Origin: Chloroflexota bacterium
Lineage (GTDB): Bacteria > Chloroflexota > Anaerolineae > Aggregatilineales > Phototrophicaceae
Reading direction: 5' to 3'
DNA length: 61,507 bases
Assembly (NCBI GenBank): GCA_028875245.1
Contig: JAPPEU010000053.1
Location: 1 to 61,507 of the forward strand
In this document: piece after piece, positions 18,185 through 27,365 of the stretch
Numbering within the stretch: the stretch's first letter is position 1
How the letters are laid out: the number at the start of each line of letters is the position of its first letter
Made by a program: the position numbers and the translations under genes
The notes under the pieces: generated by a model
The model's database searches: none
The model's input: the letters and a program-made list of their open reading frames with translations, nothing else
What the model was told of the DNA's origin: nothing

Positions 18185-19891
18185 ATGTCTATTGTTGACC
18201 GCCTGGCCGCGGCCCGCGCCGATGCGCCGGCTGATTTGATCCTGCGTAATGGACGGCTTGTCAATGTCATCAGCGGCGAGATCTACCGCACAGACATCGT
18301 CGTGCATGATCGGCATATAGTCGCCTTGGGCGAAGGCTATCAAGGAGAGCGGGAAGTCGATCTCGCCGGCAAATATGTCGCCCCCGGTCTCATCGACGCC
18401 CATGTGCATATCGAGAGCAGCCTGGTGACGCCGCCGGAGTTCGCCCGCGCCGTCCTGCCCCATGGCGTTACCACTGTCGTCACCGATCCGCACGAGATCG
18501 CCAACGTCCTCGGGCTTGAAGGCATGCGCTATATGCTGGAGAGCGCCAAGCACGGCCTGCTCAATATGTTCGTGATGGCCTCAAGCTGCGTGCCGGCGAC
18601 CACAATGGAGACATCAGGCGCCCGGCTGGAAGCGGAGGACCTGGCGCCCCTGTTGGATCACCCTTGGGTGCTCGGCCTGGCGGAGTTGATGAATTATCCC
18701 GGCGTCGCGCTGGCCGACGAGGGCATGCTGGACAAGATCGCCCTATTTGAAAATAAAGTGCTGGATGGCCATGCGCCCGATATGAGCGGGGCGATGCTGA
18801 ATGCCTATGTCGCCGCCGGCGTTGAGAGCGAACACGAATGCACCACGGTCCCCGAAGCTCTCGAGAAGCTGCGCCTGGGCTTGACCATTTTCATCCGCGA
18901 GGGGACGACCACGCGAAACCTCGAACCCCTGCTGCCGCTGATCACAGCCGAGAACCACAGCGCCATCTGCTTTTGCACCGATGACCGCATTCCGGCCGAC
19001 CTCATCGATCACGGATCCATCGATTATATGATCCGCGTCGCCATCGCTGGCGGCATCGATCCCGTCATGGCGATCCGCATGGGCAGCTACAACAGCGCCC
19101 GTCATTTCCGCTTGAAGAAATACGGCGCCCTGGCCCCGGGGAAATACGCTGACATCCTGGTCCTCCCCGATTTGGAGGACTTCCGCCCCGAACAGGTTTA
19201 CCGCGGAGGCCAGCTCGTGGCGCGGGATGGCGCGATGGTCGCGGCCCGCCCGGAATCCCGCCGCTTTGACTTGCGGAGCACGGTCAACATCGCCGCGGAT
19301 GAATTGGATTTTTCGATCGCGGCGAAGAGCGGCAGCATTCGCGTCATCGGTACGATAAAAGACCAGGTGGTGACCGAGCATCTGGTGGAACCGGCGAAGA
19401 TCGTGGCAGGCTTGGCCGTCAGCAATATCGAGCGCGACATACTTAAATTCGCCATGGTTGAACGCCATCGGGCCAGCGGACATATCGGCCTGGGTTTCGT
19501 CAAGGGCTTTGGCCTGCGGCGCGGGGCAATCGCCGGCACAGTGGCGCACGATCACCACAATCTCGCCGTCATAGGCGTCGACGATGAAAGCATGAAAACC
19601 GCTGTCGCCGCCATCAGCGCGATGGGCGGCGGCCTGGCCATCGCCGACGGCGAAGTGGTCCTGGCCCGTTTGCCCTTGCCCGTGGCTGGCTTGATGAGCG
19701 AGCTGCCGATTGAAGCGGCGCGCGGACAATATGACGACATGATCGCGGCCGCGCGGGAGCTGGGCAGCCCCATGAGCGACCCCTACATGGTGATGAGCTT
19801 TATGGGCCTTGAGGTGATCCCAAAGCTCAAACTGACGGATCTTGGATTGGTGGATGTCGAACAATTTCAGTTGGTTGACTTGTTCCTTTAA
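18185..19891 (+). CDS. ade: Adenine deaminase
   Basis: Deaminates adenine to hypoxanthine plus ammonia. 568 residues, the usual size for bacterial Ade. N-terminal metal motif DAHVHIESSLVTP (71-83), VTDPHEIANVLG, the HAPDMSGAMLNAYVAAGVESEHE segment, CFCTDDRIPADLIDHG and the C-terminal GLRRGAIAGTVAHDHHN domain are all intact. GAGGAAGG-type ribosome site upstream. Together with the preceding deaminase and the xanthine dehydrogenase genes it funnels amino-purines to oxo-purines. Confidence 0.95.
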   Translation: MSIVDRLAAARADAPADLILRNGRLVNVISGEIYRTDIVVHDRHIVALGEGYQGEREVDLAGKYVAPGLIDAHVHIESSLVTPPEFARAVLPHGVTTVVTDPHEIANVLGLEGMRYMLESAKHGLLNMFVMASSCVPATTMETSGARLEAEDLAPLLDHPWVLGLAELMNYPGVALADEGMLDKIALFENKVLDGHAPDMSGAMLNAYVAAGVESEHECTTVPEALEKLRLGLTIFIREGTTTRNLEPLLPLITAENHSAICFCTDDRIPADLIDHGSIDYMIRVAIAGGIDPVMAIRMGSYNSARHFRLKKYGALAPGKYADILVLPDLEDFRPEQVYRGGQLVARDGAMVAARPESRRFDLRSTVNIAADELDFSIAAKSGSIRVIGTIKDQVVTEHLVEPAKIVAGLAVSNIERDILKFAMVERHRASGHIGLGFVKGFGLRRGAIAGTVAHDHHNLAVIGVDDESMKTAVAAISAMGGGLAIADGEVVLARLPLPVAGLMSELPIEAARGQYDDMIAAARELGSPMSDPYMVMSFMGLEVIPKLKLTDLGLVDVEQFQLVDLFL

Positions 19892-20003
19892 TAGTGCGCT
19901 TGCGTCAATATCATTGCTGGCGCATGAAGGCTCTCATTTATTTTCCCGATTTCTGTGCTAAAGTATCAGCGTTCTGTAACGCAATTCACTAACAGGTATC
20001 GAC

Positions 20004-21224
20004 ATGGTAGACCACACACGATTGCAGGGTTTGAGGCGTCGCGTAGAAGCGCAGCGCAGCGACATCATCACATTTCTGCGCGAGATCTGCGCTATACCGA
20101 GCATGGAGAACCAGATTCGCGCTTGTGGCGAACGGATCGCCGCCGAGATGGAAAGGCTAGGCTACGACAAGATCTTCTGGGACAAGATGGGCAATATCGT
20201 CGGCGTCATCGGCGACGGCGACAAGGTCTTGCTGTACGATAGCCATATCGACACCGTTGGCATCGGCGACCCAGACGAGTGGAGTTGGGACCCCTTCGAA
20301 GGCAAAATCGAAAACGGCATCCTTTTCGCCCGCGGCGCTTGCGATGAAAAAGGCAGCACGCCCGGCATGGTCTATGGCTTGGCGCTGGCCCGCGAGCTGG
20401 GTCTGCTGGATGGCTTCACCGCCTATTACTTCGGCAATATGGAAGAGTGGAACGATGGCCAGGCGCCCCATGCCTTTGTGCAGACCGAGGGCGTCAAGCC
20501 GGATTTTGTCGTCATTGGCGAGCCGACCAAAATGCAGATTTACCGCGGGCACAAAGGGCGGGTGGAATTCAAGATAGTGGCCAAGGGCAAGAGCGCCCAC
20601 GCCGCCAGCAATTACCTGGGCGACAACGCCATTTACAAGCTGCTGCCGATCATCGAGCGCATCAGCCACATCGAGCCCGAACTGGGCGATCATGACTTCC
20701 TCGGCCAGGGCCGCATCACGGTCACGGATATGGAAGTCAAAACGCCCAGCATAAACGCCGTGCCCGATGAGGCTACGATCTATGTCGACCGGCGCATCAC
20801 CTTCGGCGAAGAACCGGCGATCGAGCTGCAGCGCTTGCGAGCGATCATCGGCGAACGCGATGATATCCGGGCTGAGATCCTGGTCTATGACGAGCCGAGT
20901 TACACCGGCTTCGTCTTCCCGCTGGATAAGATTTACCCGGCCTGGGCATTTGAAAAAGACGAACCGATTGTCAAGGCCGGTTTGTCCGCGGCCGAGGTGC
21001 TTTACGGCCAGGTGGATACGGGCAAGTGGGATTTCTCCACTAACGGCATTTATTGGGCGGGCAAGGCGGGCATCCCCAGCATCGGCTTCGCGCCAGGCAA
21101 TGAAATCCACGCGCACACGGTGCTGGATCAGGTGCCGCTGGAAGATGTCGTCCGCTCGACCGAATGGTACGCGCTCTTTCCGGCGGTGCTGCGGCAAACG
21201 TTGAACGGCGGGGCTGAAAGATAA
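20004..21224 (+). CDS. ygeY: YgeY-type M20 metallohydrolase
   Basis: 406-residue M20-family hydrolase most like YgeY, a selenium/purine-metabolism-linked hydrolase. Metal ligands are visible: YDSHIDTVG (His81, Asp83), RGACDEKGS (Asp114) and NMEEW (Glu147/Glu148). YgeY genes travel with ygeW, arcC and xanthine dehydrogenase genes and have been linked to late steps of anaerobic urate breakdown on ureido-propionate intermediates. Here it is followed directly by ygeW and arcC. Related M20 enzymes act as deacetylases or peptidases, so the exact substrate remains inferred. Confidence 0.85.
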   Translation: MVDHTRLQGLRRRVEAQRSDIITFLREICAIPSMENQIRACGERIAAEMERLGYDKIFWDKMGNIVGVIGDGDKVLLYDSHIDTVGIGDPDEWSWDPFEGKIENGILFARGACDEKGSTPGMVYGLALARELGLLDGFTAYYFGNMEEWNDGQAPHAFVQTEGVKPDFVVIGEPTKMQIYRGHKGRVEFKIVAKGKSAHAASNYLGDNAIYKLLPIIERISHIEPELGDHDFLGQGRITVTDMEVKTPSINAVPDEATIYVDRRITFGEEPAIELQRLRAIIGERDDIRAEILVYDEPSYTGFVFPLDKIYPAWAFEKDEPIVKAGLSAAEVLYGQVDTGKWDFSTNGIYWAGKAGIPSIGFAPGNEIHAHTVLDQVPLEDVVRSTEWYALFPAVLRQTLNGGAER

Positions 21225-21232
21225 ATGGAAAT

Positions 21233-21259
21233 GCAGGGGCGAGACGGTGGCTCGCCCGC
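21233..21259 (+). repeat. Repeat family 1, first of three tandem copies
   Basis: GCAGGGGCGAGACGGTGGCT followed by CGCCCGC. Directly after the ygeY stop. Confidence 0.8.
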
Positions 21260-21273
21260 AAAAGAGAACGATC

Positions 21274-21299
21274 TGTAGGGGCGAGACAGTGGCAAAATA
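21274..21299 (+). repeat. Repeat family 1, second copy (truncated)
   Basis: TGTAGGGGCGAGACAGTGGC followed by AAAATA; the closing CGCCC arm is missing. Confidence 0.7.
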
Positions 21300-21308
21300 T
21301 CAGGCCTT

Positions 21309-21336
21309 GTAGGGACGAGACGGCGGCTCGCCCACA
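21309..21336 (+). repeat. Repeat family 1, third copy
   Basis: GTAGGGACGAGACGGCGGCT followed by CGCCCACA. It ends 43 bases before ygeW, so the three copies lie in the ygeY-ygeW leader. Confidence 0.8.
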
Positions 21337-21378
21337 CAACGAAGCAAGATCAATATTGAAAGCACTCAGGAGCATGCA

Positions 21379-22359
21379 ATGCAAACGGACCTCAGAGGGC
21401 GCGACCTCATCAGCACCCAAGATTGGACAAAAGAAGAGATTGAGACGCTGCTGGATGTAGCTTGGGACCTGAAGCGAAAGCGGGCTTTGGGCGAGCCCCA
21501 TGCCTTGCTCCGCGATAAAGTGCTGGCGCTGCTCTTCTTCTTCACCAGCACGCGCACCCGCATCAGCTTTGAAGCCGGCATGGCCCAACTGGGCGGGCAT
21601 GCCCAATTCATCGACAGCACAACGACCCAAATCAGTCATGGCGATACCGCCAAAGAAATCGGCGAAATCGTCGGTCGCTACACCGATGGCATCGCCATTC
21701 GCCAGTGCGATTGGGGCATTGGCAATGCCTACATTAACGCGGTGGCGGAGGCGAGCCGCGTGCCGGTTCTGAATATGCAATGCGAGATTTATCATCCCTT
21801 CCAGATCCTGGCGGATCTGATGACCATCCAGGAGAAATTCGGCCGCGACCTGCGCGGCAAGACCATCAACATCAGTTGGGCTTACGCGTCCAGCTACCAG
21901 AAACCGATTTCAGTGCCGCAGAGCCTCGTCCTGCTGATGTCCCGCTTCGGCATGAATGTCCGCCTGACGCGGCCGCCGGAATACAAGCTGATGCCGGATA
22001 TTGTCGAACAAGCGAAAGCAAACACAGCGAAACACGGCGGCTCCTTTGAAATCCTCGATGACTTTGACGCAGGCTTCGCTGGCGCCGATATCCTCTATCC
22101 CAAGAGTTGGGGCAGTTGGCTGACGACGGAAGACGACGCGGAATCGGCGGAGATCGGCGCTCAGTATACGGATTGGATCGCCGATGACCGGCGGATGGCC
22201 CTGGCCGAGGCCGATGCGATCTATATGCACTGCCTGCCCGCTGATCGCAACATCGAGGTCAGGGACAGCGTGATCGACGGCCCCCAAAGCGTTGTATACG
22301 ATGAAGCCGAAAACCGCCTGCATGTGCAGAAGGCGGCCATGGCCTTAACCATGCGCTAG
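21379..22359 (+). CDS. ygeW: Carbamoyltransferase, YgeW-like (OTC/ATC fold)
   Basis: 326 residues of the aspartate/ornithine carbamoyltransferase fold. Carbamoyl-phosphate loop STRTR (57-61), HPFQ (139-142) and HCLPADR (284-290), the last resembling YgeW rather than classical ornithine transcarbamoylase. It is shorter than the roughly 395-residue enterobacterial YgeW. CAGGAG lies seven bases before the ATG. With carbamate kinase immediately downstream it would phosphorolyse a carbamoylated amine to carbamoyl phosphate. An ordinary ornithine carbamoyltransferase is the main alternative, but no arginine genes are nearby. Confidence 0.82.
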   Translation: MQTDLRGRDLISTQDWTKEEIETLLDVAWDLKRKRALGEPHALLRDKVLALLFFFTSTRTRISFEAGMAQLGGHAQFIDSTTTQISHGDTAKEIGEIVGRYTDGIAIRQCDWGIGNAYINAVAEASRVPVLNMQCEIYHPFQILADLMTIQEKFGRDLRGKTINISWAYASSYQKPISVPQSLVLLMSRFGMNVRLTRPPEYKLMPDIVEQAKANTAKHGGSFEILDDFDAGFAGADILYPKSWGSWLTTEDDAESAEIGAQYTDWIADDRRMALAEADAIYMHCLPADRNIEVRDSVIDGPQSVVYDEAENRLHVQKAAMALTMR

Positions 22360-22420
22360 TTGTCATCAACATGAGAAACCACGGCAATGCGACACACAGG
22401 ACTTTTGAAAGCGCCCGGCG

Positions 22421-23380
22421 ATGATCGATAAACTGGTGGTGGTGGCGATCGGCGGCAATTCGCTAATACCCGACCCGACAAATCCCCATATAGACGAACA
22501 ATGGGAGGCGGCGCGCGAGACCTGCCGGCATATCGCCGATATGATCGCCGATGGCTGGCAGGTTGTGATCACCCATGGCAATGGCCCTCAGGCTGGTTAT
22601 ATCATGCAGCGGTCCGAGATCGCCATGCGCGCGGCCGGCCTTCATGAGGTGCCGCTTGACCTGGTGGTGGCCGATACTCAGGGCAGCATCGGCTACATGC
22701 TGCAGCAAGCTCTCGACAACAAGCTGCGGAACGTCGGCAAAAACCAGACCGTGGTCACCATCATCACGCAGATGCGAGTCGATCCGGAGGATCCGGCTTT
22801 CCAGAATCCGGACAAACCCGTCGGCGGCTTCATGTCGCGGGAGCAGGCAATAAAGGCGGAGGCCGACGGCTGGCAGGTGGCCGAAGAGCGCGGCCGGGGC
22901 TGGCGGCGCGTCGTCGCCTCGCCCAAACCCCTGGTGATCAACGAAATCAACGCGATCCAGGCTCTGGTGCTGGCTGGTTATATCGTGATTGTCTGCGGCG
23001 GCGGCGGCGTGCCAGTGGTGCGCAACGAAATCGGCCGGCTGCGCGGGATCGCGGCGGTGATCGACAAGGACCACGCCAGTAGTCTCTTGGCGCAGACATT
23101 GCGCGCCGATCTGTTTCTGATATCGACCGGCGTAGAAAAAGTCTGCCTGAACTTCAACACGCCGACGCAGATCGAGCTCGATGAGATCACCTTGCTAGAG
23201 GCGCGCCGCCACCTGGAACAGGGTCATTTCGCCCGTGGCAGCATGTACCCCAAGGTCAAAGCCGCCATCGACTTCGTTCATAACGGCGGACCGCGGGCGA
23301 TCATCACCAGTCCGGAGAACCTGACGCGGGCGCTGCACAATGAGACCGGCACGAGCATCGTGCCCGGCGGCACGGGATAA
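22421..23380 (+). CDS. arcC: Carbamate kinase
   Basis: Transfers phosphate from carbamoyl phosphate to ADP, giving ATP, CO2 and ammonia. 319 residues with the amino acid kinase fold. N-terminal VVVAIGGNSLIPD, THGNGPQAGYIM, the VVASPKPLVINEINAIQ segment, VCGGGGVPVV and VIDKDHASSLLAQTL are diagnostic, and the C-terminal GSMYPKVKAAIDFV closes the active site. It follows ygeW by about 60 bp and is the energy-conserving step of the module. Confidence 0.95.
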   Translation: MIDKLVVVAIGGNSLIPDPTNPHIDEQWEAARETCRHIADMIADGWQVVITHGNGPQAGYIMQRSEIAMRAAGLHEVPLDLVVADTQGSIGYMLQQALDNKLRNVGKNQTVVTIITQMRVDPEDPAFQNPDKPVGGFMSREQAIKAEADGWQVAEERGRGWRRVVASPKPLVINEINAIQALVLAGYIVIVCGGGGVPVVRNEIGRLRGIAAVIDKDHASSLLAQTLRADLFLISTGVEKVCLNFNTPTQIELDEITLLEARRHLEQGHFARGSMYPKVKAAIDFVHNGGPRAIITSPENLTRALHNETGTSIVPGGTG

Positions 23381-23439
23381 TCGGCGAATTGGTGTATAGT
23401 TCAAGGGTGGGCGCTGCTTACCGCGAAGACGACGAGGCA

Positions 23440-24696
23440 ATGGCGGACCTGGCGGAATTGCGCTGTGTTATCGGGGATTGTCGCTTTGGCATTGATGAAG
23501 TCGACTATACCTGCCCCGAACATGGCGAGCTGGGCACATTCGATATTCTTTACGATTACGACGGCTTGCGCGCGCAGCTGGACCGAGATGCCATCAGCGC
23601 GTCAAGCATCGCCAACTGCTGGCGCTACAAGCCGCTGCTGCCGCTGGCGCCGGATGCGGCCGTTCCGCCTTTGGCCGTCGGCTGGACGCCGCTCTATGAC
23701 GCGCCGCGAATCGCTCGCAAGCTGGGCTTGCGACAGGTCTGGGTGAAGGACGAAGGCCTCAATCCCACTGGATCGCTGAAGGACCGCGCCAGCGCGCTGG
23801 TATTGGCGCGCGCGCTGGAGCGGGGCATCAAAACGGTGAGCGCGGCCAGCACCGGAAACGCGGCGGCCGCCCTGGCCGGCCTGGGCGCGTCGCTGCCTGA
23901 GATCGACATCGTGATATTTGTGCCGGCGGACGCGCCTCCGGCCAAAATCGCGCAGTTGCTGGTCTATGGCGCGGAAGTGCTGCTGGTGGAAGGCAGCTAC
24001 GATGAGGCCTTTGATCTGTGTATGGAGACTTGCGCCGCCCAGGGCTGGTATTCTCGCAACACCGGCGTCAACCCCTTTACGACCGAGGGCAAAAAGACGG
24101 CCGCTTTGGAAATCGCCGAACAGTTGACTTGGCGCGCCCCGGATGTCGTCGCCGTCAGCGTCGGCGATGGCAGCATCATCAGCGGTCTGTACAAGGGCTT
24201 TTACGATCTGCAGCGATTGGGCTGGATCGATTCCATACCGCGGCTGATCGGCATTCAGGCGGAAGGCAGCGCGGTTCTGGCAAGTGCCTTTCACAAGGGC
24301 CTAGCCGCGCAAGACATTAGGCCTGAACCGGCGTCGACCATAGCGGACAGCATCGCATCGTCGCTGCCGCGTGATCGGGCGAAAGCCCTGCGGGCCCTGC
24401 GGCGCACGGGCGGCACTTTCCTCACCGTCGCCGATGCCGAAATCCAGGCGGCTATACCCGAGCTGGCGCAGTTGAGCGGCGTATTCGCCGAACCGGCGGC
24501 GGCCGCGGCCTACGCCGGCCTGAAAGCTGCCGCTCGAGCTGGCGTCATTGAACCAGGCGAGAGCGCTTGCATTCTGAGCACGGGCAATGGCCTGAAAGAT
24601 GTCGCCCGCGCCAGGAAGTCGGTAAAAGGCGGGATCCGGGTGGCGGCCGATTTCCACGCTGTTGCGAACGCGCTGGGCAGCGCCGGGCTGATATGA
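23440..24696 (+). CDS. Threonine synthase-like PLP enzyme with N-terminal zinc-ribbon-like segment
   Basis: 418-residue fold-type-II PLP enzyme. The N-terminal CVIGDC...YTCPEHG (Cys9, Cys14, Cys25, His28) resembles the small metal-binding segment of threonine synthases. The PLP lysine is Lys114 in NPTGSLKDRAS, and STGNAAAAL binds the phosphate. No thrA/thrB lies nearby. Diaminopropionate ammonia-lyase, which ends anaerobic urate breakdown, has the same fold, so this is one of two candidates for that step. The ATG at 23440 is preferred; TTG 23389 would add 17 residues. Its stop overlaps the next start (ATGA). Confidence 0.75.
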   Translation: MADLAELRCVIGDCRFGIDEVDYTCPEHGELGTFDILYDYDGLRAQLDRDAISASSIANCWRYKPLLPLAPDAAVPPLAVGWTPLYDAPRIARKLGLRQVWVKDEGLNPTGSLKDRASALVLARALERGIKTVSAASTGNAAAALAGLGASLPEIDIVIFVPADAPPAKIAQLLVYGAEVLLVEGSYDEAFDLCMETCAAQGWYSRNTGVNPFTTEGKKTAALEIAEQLTWRAPDVVAVSVGDGSIISGLYKGFYDLQRLGWIDSIPRLIGIQAEGSAVLASAFHKGLAAQDIRPEPASTIADSIASSLPRDRAKALRALRRTGGTFLTVADAEIQAAIPELAQLSGVFAEPAAAAAYAGLKAAARAGVIEPGESACILSTGNGLKDVARARKSVKGGIRVAADFHAVANALGSAGLI

Positions 24697-25718
24697 GCGA
24701 AGTCCCGATTTACTCGATCGTCGCGCCCGTCTACAATGAGGCGGGCAATCTGCGGCGCTTCTACGCGGAAGTCGTGAAAGCGCTTGATCCAATTGGCGAG
24801 GCTTGGGAATTGCTGATCGTCAATGACGGCAGTTCTGACGGCTCATTAGCGCTCATGCAGGAGCTTGCGGCCGAGGACGGCCGGGTGCGCGTCATCAGCT
24901 TCGCGCGCAACTTCGGCCACCAGATCGCGGTGACGGCCGGCGTCGACTATGCCAGCGGCCGCGCGATCATTTTGATAGATGCCGATTTGCAGGATCCGCC
25001 GGCGGTTATCCCGCGCTTGATCGCCAAATGGAAAGAAGGCTACGATGTCGTTTACGCCGTGCGCTCCCAGCGGCGGGGCGAAAGCATTCTGAAGCGCATG
25101 AGCGCCAAGGCCTTTTATCGCATGATTCATCGCATCACCGACATCAATATACCGGTTGACACCGGCGATTTCCGCTTGATGGACGAGCGGGTGGCGCGCG
25201 TGCTGCGGCAAATGCGCGAACATCGCCGCTTCATTCGCGGCATGACCAGCTGGGTCGGTTATAAGCAGACCGGCGTCGAGTATGTGCGCGAACAGCGCGT
25301 CTGGGGCGAGACCAAATATCCGCTGGGCAAGATGCTCGCCTTCGCCCTGGACGCCGTCACCAGTTTTTCTTTCTTCCCCTTGCAGATCATGATCACCATC
25401 AGTTTGATTCTGGCCGCCCTTTCCCTGCTCGTAGGCTTGGTGATATCCGTCTTGCGCCTCACTATGGGCGAAGAATTCTTCGGTGGCCAGGCGACCACGA
25501 TCGTGCTTCTGCTCCTGTTGAGTTCCTTTCAGCTTTTTTTTCTTTTCATCATCGGCCAATATGTCGCGCGCACCTACGATGAATCGCGCGATCGACCGCT
25601 CTATGTCGTGGCATCGACAGTCGGCTTGCCGGAAGCGCAAGTGGCGAACCAGCGCCATGCCAACGAGGGGGCGCCAAGCGCGGCGAAATCGGAGCTCGGG
25701 CGCCATGACGGCGAATAA
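24693..25718 (+). CDS. GT2 glycosyltransferase with two C-terminal membrane helices
   Basis: 341 residues. The GT2 catalytic domain (1-230) has SIVAPVYNEAGN, VNDGSSDGS, DADLQDPP (metal-binding DxD-like) and the family QRRGES/TGDFRLMD segments. Two membrane helices follow (about 235-260 and 270-300). This is the layout of bactoprenol glucosyltransferases (GtrB/ArnC type), which make a polyprenyl-phosphate sugar at the inner membrane. It is coupled to the PLP enzyme by a four-base overlap, although a link to purine breakdown is not evident. Confidence 0.85.
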   Translation: MSEVPIYSIVAPVYNEAGNLRRFYAEVVKALDPIGEAWELLIVNDGSSDGSLALMQELAAEDGRVRVISFARNFGHQIAVTAGVDYASGRAIILIDADLQDPPAVIPRLIAKWKEGYDVVYAVRSQRRGESILKRMSAKAFYRMIHRITDINIPVDTGDFRLMDERVARVLRQMREHRRFIRGMTSWVGYKQTGVEYVREQRVWGETKYPLGKMLAFALDAVTSFSFFPLQIMITISLILAALSLLVGLVISVLRLTMGEEFFGGQATTIVLLLLLSSFQLFFLFIIGQYVARTYDESRDRPLYVVASTVGLPEAQVANQRHANEGAPSAAKSELGRHDGE

Positions 25719-25956
25719 TGGCGGACAACTGGGATTGGTTCGGCGCTATCGTAAACTGGTCGAAGCCTATGAAGTGCTGGATGGCGAGATTGACGAACTG
25801 CTGACGGCCGCCCGCGGCAAAACCGAGCGCATGTCGGCGGCCGATTTGCGCCAATATCGCGGGTTGGCGCGGAAACGGACCGAGCTGCTGAACGATATGC
25901 GCCAGTTGGAACAAGCCTTGAATCTGACGGGCGACGACAAGCCAAGCACAAACTGA
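25705..25956 (+). CDS. Small coiled-coil-like protein, unknown
   Basis: 83 residues, highly charged, predicted almost entirely helical with heptad-like leucines (YRKLVEAYEVLDGEIDELL, RKRTELLNDMRQLEQAL). No signal or membrane helix. The start ATG overlaps the end of the glycosyltransferase gene by 14 bases and the stop lies ten bases before the next gene, so it sits inside the operon. I do not recognise a family. Confidence 0.6.
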   Translation: MTANNGGQLGLVRRYRKLVEAYEVLDGEIDELLTAARGKTERMSAADLRQYRGLARKRTELLNDMRQLEQALNLTGDDKPSTN

Positions 25957-25966
25957 GGAGCGCTGT

Positions 25967-27349
25967 ATGATCACTGGGCCCACCTTTGAAGAAATGCTGC
26001 ATCCAGAGACGATGAACCCGAGCGTGCGCGCCGAGGCGGTCGCCGCTTTGGATGCGGATCCGCTTAATCCGCTCAATCTGTACAATATCACTTGGCGCGA
26101 TCCTCAAAATCGGGTCTACCATATCGTGCTCCCGCGCGAATTGACCGGGGTGGAGGCGCCGATCGTGCTGATTTACGGCAAGCGCTTCCCCTCCGGCAGT
26201 CATAAGGTAGGGGCGGCCTACTCGGTCCTGCTGGAGCAGCAGCTCTTGGGCGAAGTCGACCCGGCCGTCCATACCCTGGTCTGGCCATCGACCGGCAATT
26301 ATGGCATCGGCGGCGCCTTCATCGGCTGTCGCATGGAGTATGACAGCGTTGTCGTGCTGCCAGAGCAAATGAGCCGGGAGCGCTTTGAACGCATCAGCAG
26401 CTATGGCGCCCGCATCATCCGCACGCCCGGCAGCGAGAGCAATGTCAAAGAGATTTATGACGAGGTCAAACGACTGCGCGGGAGCGACCCCAAGATTCGC
26501 GTTCTCAATCAGTTTGAAGTGATGGGCAATTATCGCTTCCATTATCATGTGACCGGCAATACGCTGGTGGAGCTGGCGGCCGAGCTGGCGAGCGCGGGCA
26601 TCGGCGCGGGAAAGATTTCGGCCTTCGTCTCGGCCGTGGGCAGCGCCGGCACGATAGCGGCGGGCGACCGGCTCAAGCAGGTCTGGCCGGAGCACAAGAT
26701 CGTCGGTCTCGAGCCGATCCAATGCCCCACCTTGTTCAATAACGGCTATGGCGCGCATGAAATCCAGGGCATCGGCGACAAACATGTGACTTGGATTCAC
26801 AACGTATTCAACATGGATGCGCTGATGGCCATCGATGATATGGACGCGCTGAACGGCCTGCGCGTTCTGGCGGAAGCGGCCGGGCGCGAGGTCCTGGTCA
26901 AACGATATGGACTGGCGGAAGCGATGGTGGCGCAATTGGCGCATACCATGGGCATAAGCGGCATTTGCAATATCATCGGCGCGATCAAGACGGCCAAGTA
27001 CTACAATTTGAGCGAGGGTGATGTCGTGGCGACTGTGGCGACCGACGCCTTCGAAAGGTATGGTTCAGTGATGGATCAGCTGCGCAGCGCGCAGGGCGCG
27101 CTCGACGAAGCGCGGGCGGCCGCCATCGTCGACGGCGTCTACCGCCGCGCCGGCTTGGACTGGATCATGGAAGGGGGGCGCGAGGCGCGCGAACGCTGGC
27201 ACAACCTGAAGTATTACACCTGGGTCGAACAGCAGGGCAAAACCGTGAGCGAGCTCGACGCCCAGCGCGACCCGGCATGGTGGCTGGGGCATCAGGCCCA
27301 GGTGGCCGAGATCGACAGGCGTTTACTGGCGCAGCGCGCCGCGAGCTAG
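25967..27349 (+). CDS. Fold-type-II PLP enzyme with unusual lysine motif
   Basis: 460 residues resembling cysteine synthase/tryptophan synthase beta/diaminopropionate ammonia-lyase. The PLP lysine is probably Lys80 in SGSHKVGAAYS, closer to the AHK of tryptophan synthase beta than to the usual SxKDR. The phosphate loop is PSTGNYGIGGA and the glycine-rich block near 220 is VSAVGSAGTIAAGDR. An 80-residue C-terminal extension follows the core. Lying between arcC and the SsnA-like gene, it is the best candidate to replace YgeX, splitting diaminopropionate to pyruvate and ammonia. That role is inference. Confidence 0.7.
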   Translation: MITGPTFEEMLHPETMNPSVRAEAVAALDADPLNPLNLYNITWRDPQNRVYHIVLPRELTGVEAPIVLIYGKRFPSGSHKVGAAYSVLLEQQLLGEVDPAVHTLVWPSTGNYGIGGAFIGCRMEYDSVVVLPEQMSRERFERISSYGARIIRTPGSESNVKEIYDEVKRLRGSDPKIRVLNQFEVMGNYRFHYHVTGNTLVELAAELASAGIGAGKISAFVSAVGSAGTIAAGDRLKQVWPEHKIVGLEPIQCPTLFNNGYGAHEIQGIGDKHVTWIHNVFNMDALMAIDDMDALNGLRVLAEAAGREVLVKRYGLAEAMVAQLAHTMGISGICNIIGAIKTAKYYNLSEGDVVATVATDAFERYGSVMDQLRSAQGALDEARAAAIVDGVYRRAGLDWIMEGGREARERWHNLKYYTWVEQQGKTVSELDAQRDPAWWLGHQAQVAEIDRRLLAQRAAS

Positions 27350-27365
27350 ATGATCGGGAAAGAAC

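Noticed and set aside
18743..19864. Minus-strand open frame opposite adenine deaminase
   Set aside because: No motif, no start site, opposite a conserved enzyme.
21379..22359. Classical ornithine carbamoyltransferase of arginine synthesis
   Set aside because: HCLPADR ending, arcC and ygeY neighbours and no arg genes favour the YgeW type, although the fold cannot exclude it.
25601..26944. Minus-strand 447-codon frame opposite the PLP enzyme
   Set aside because: His/Arg/Asp-rich shadow translation without domains, fully antisense to a conserved gene.
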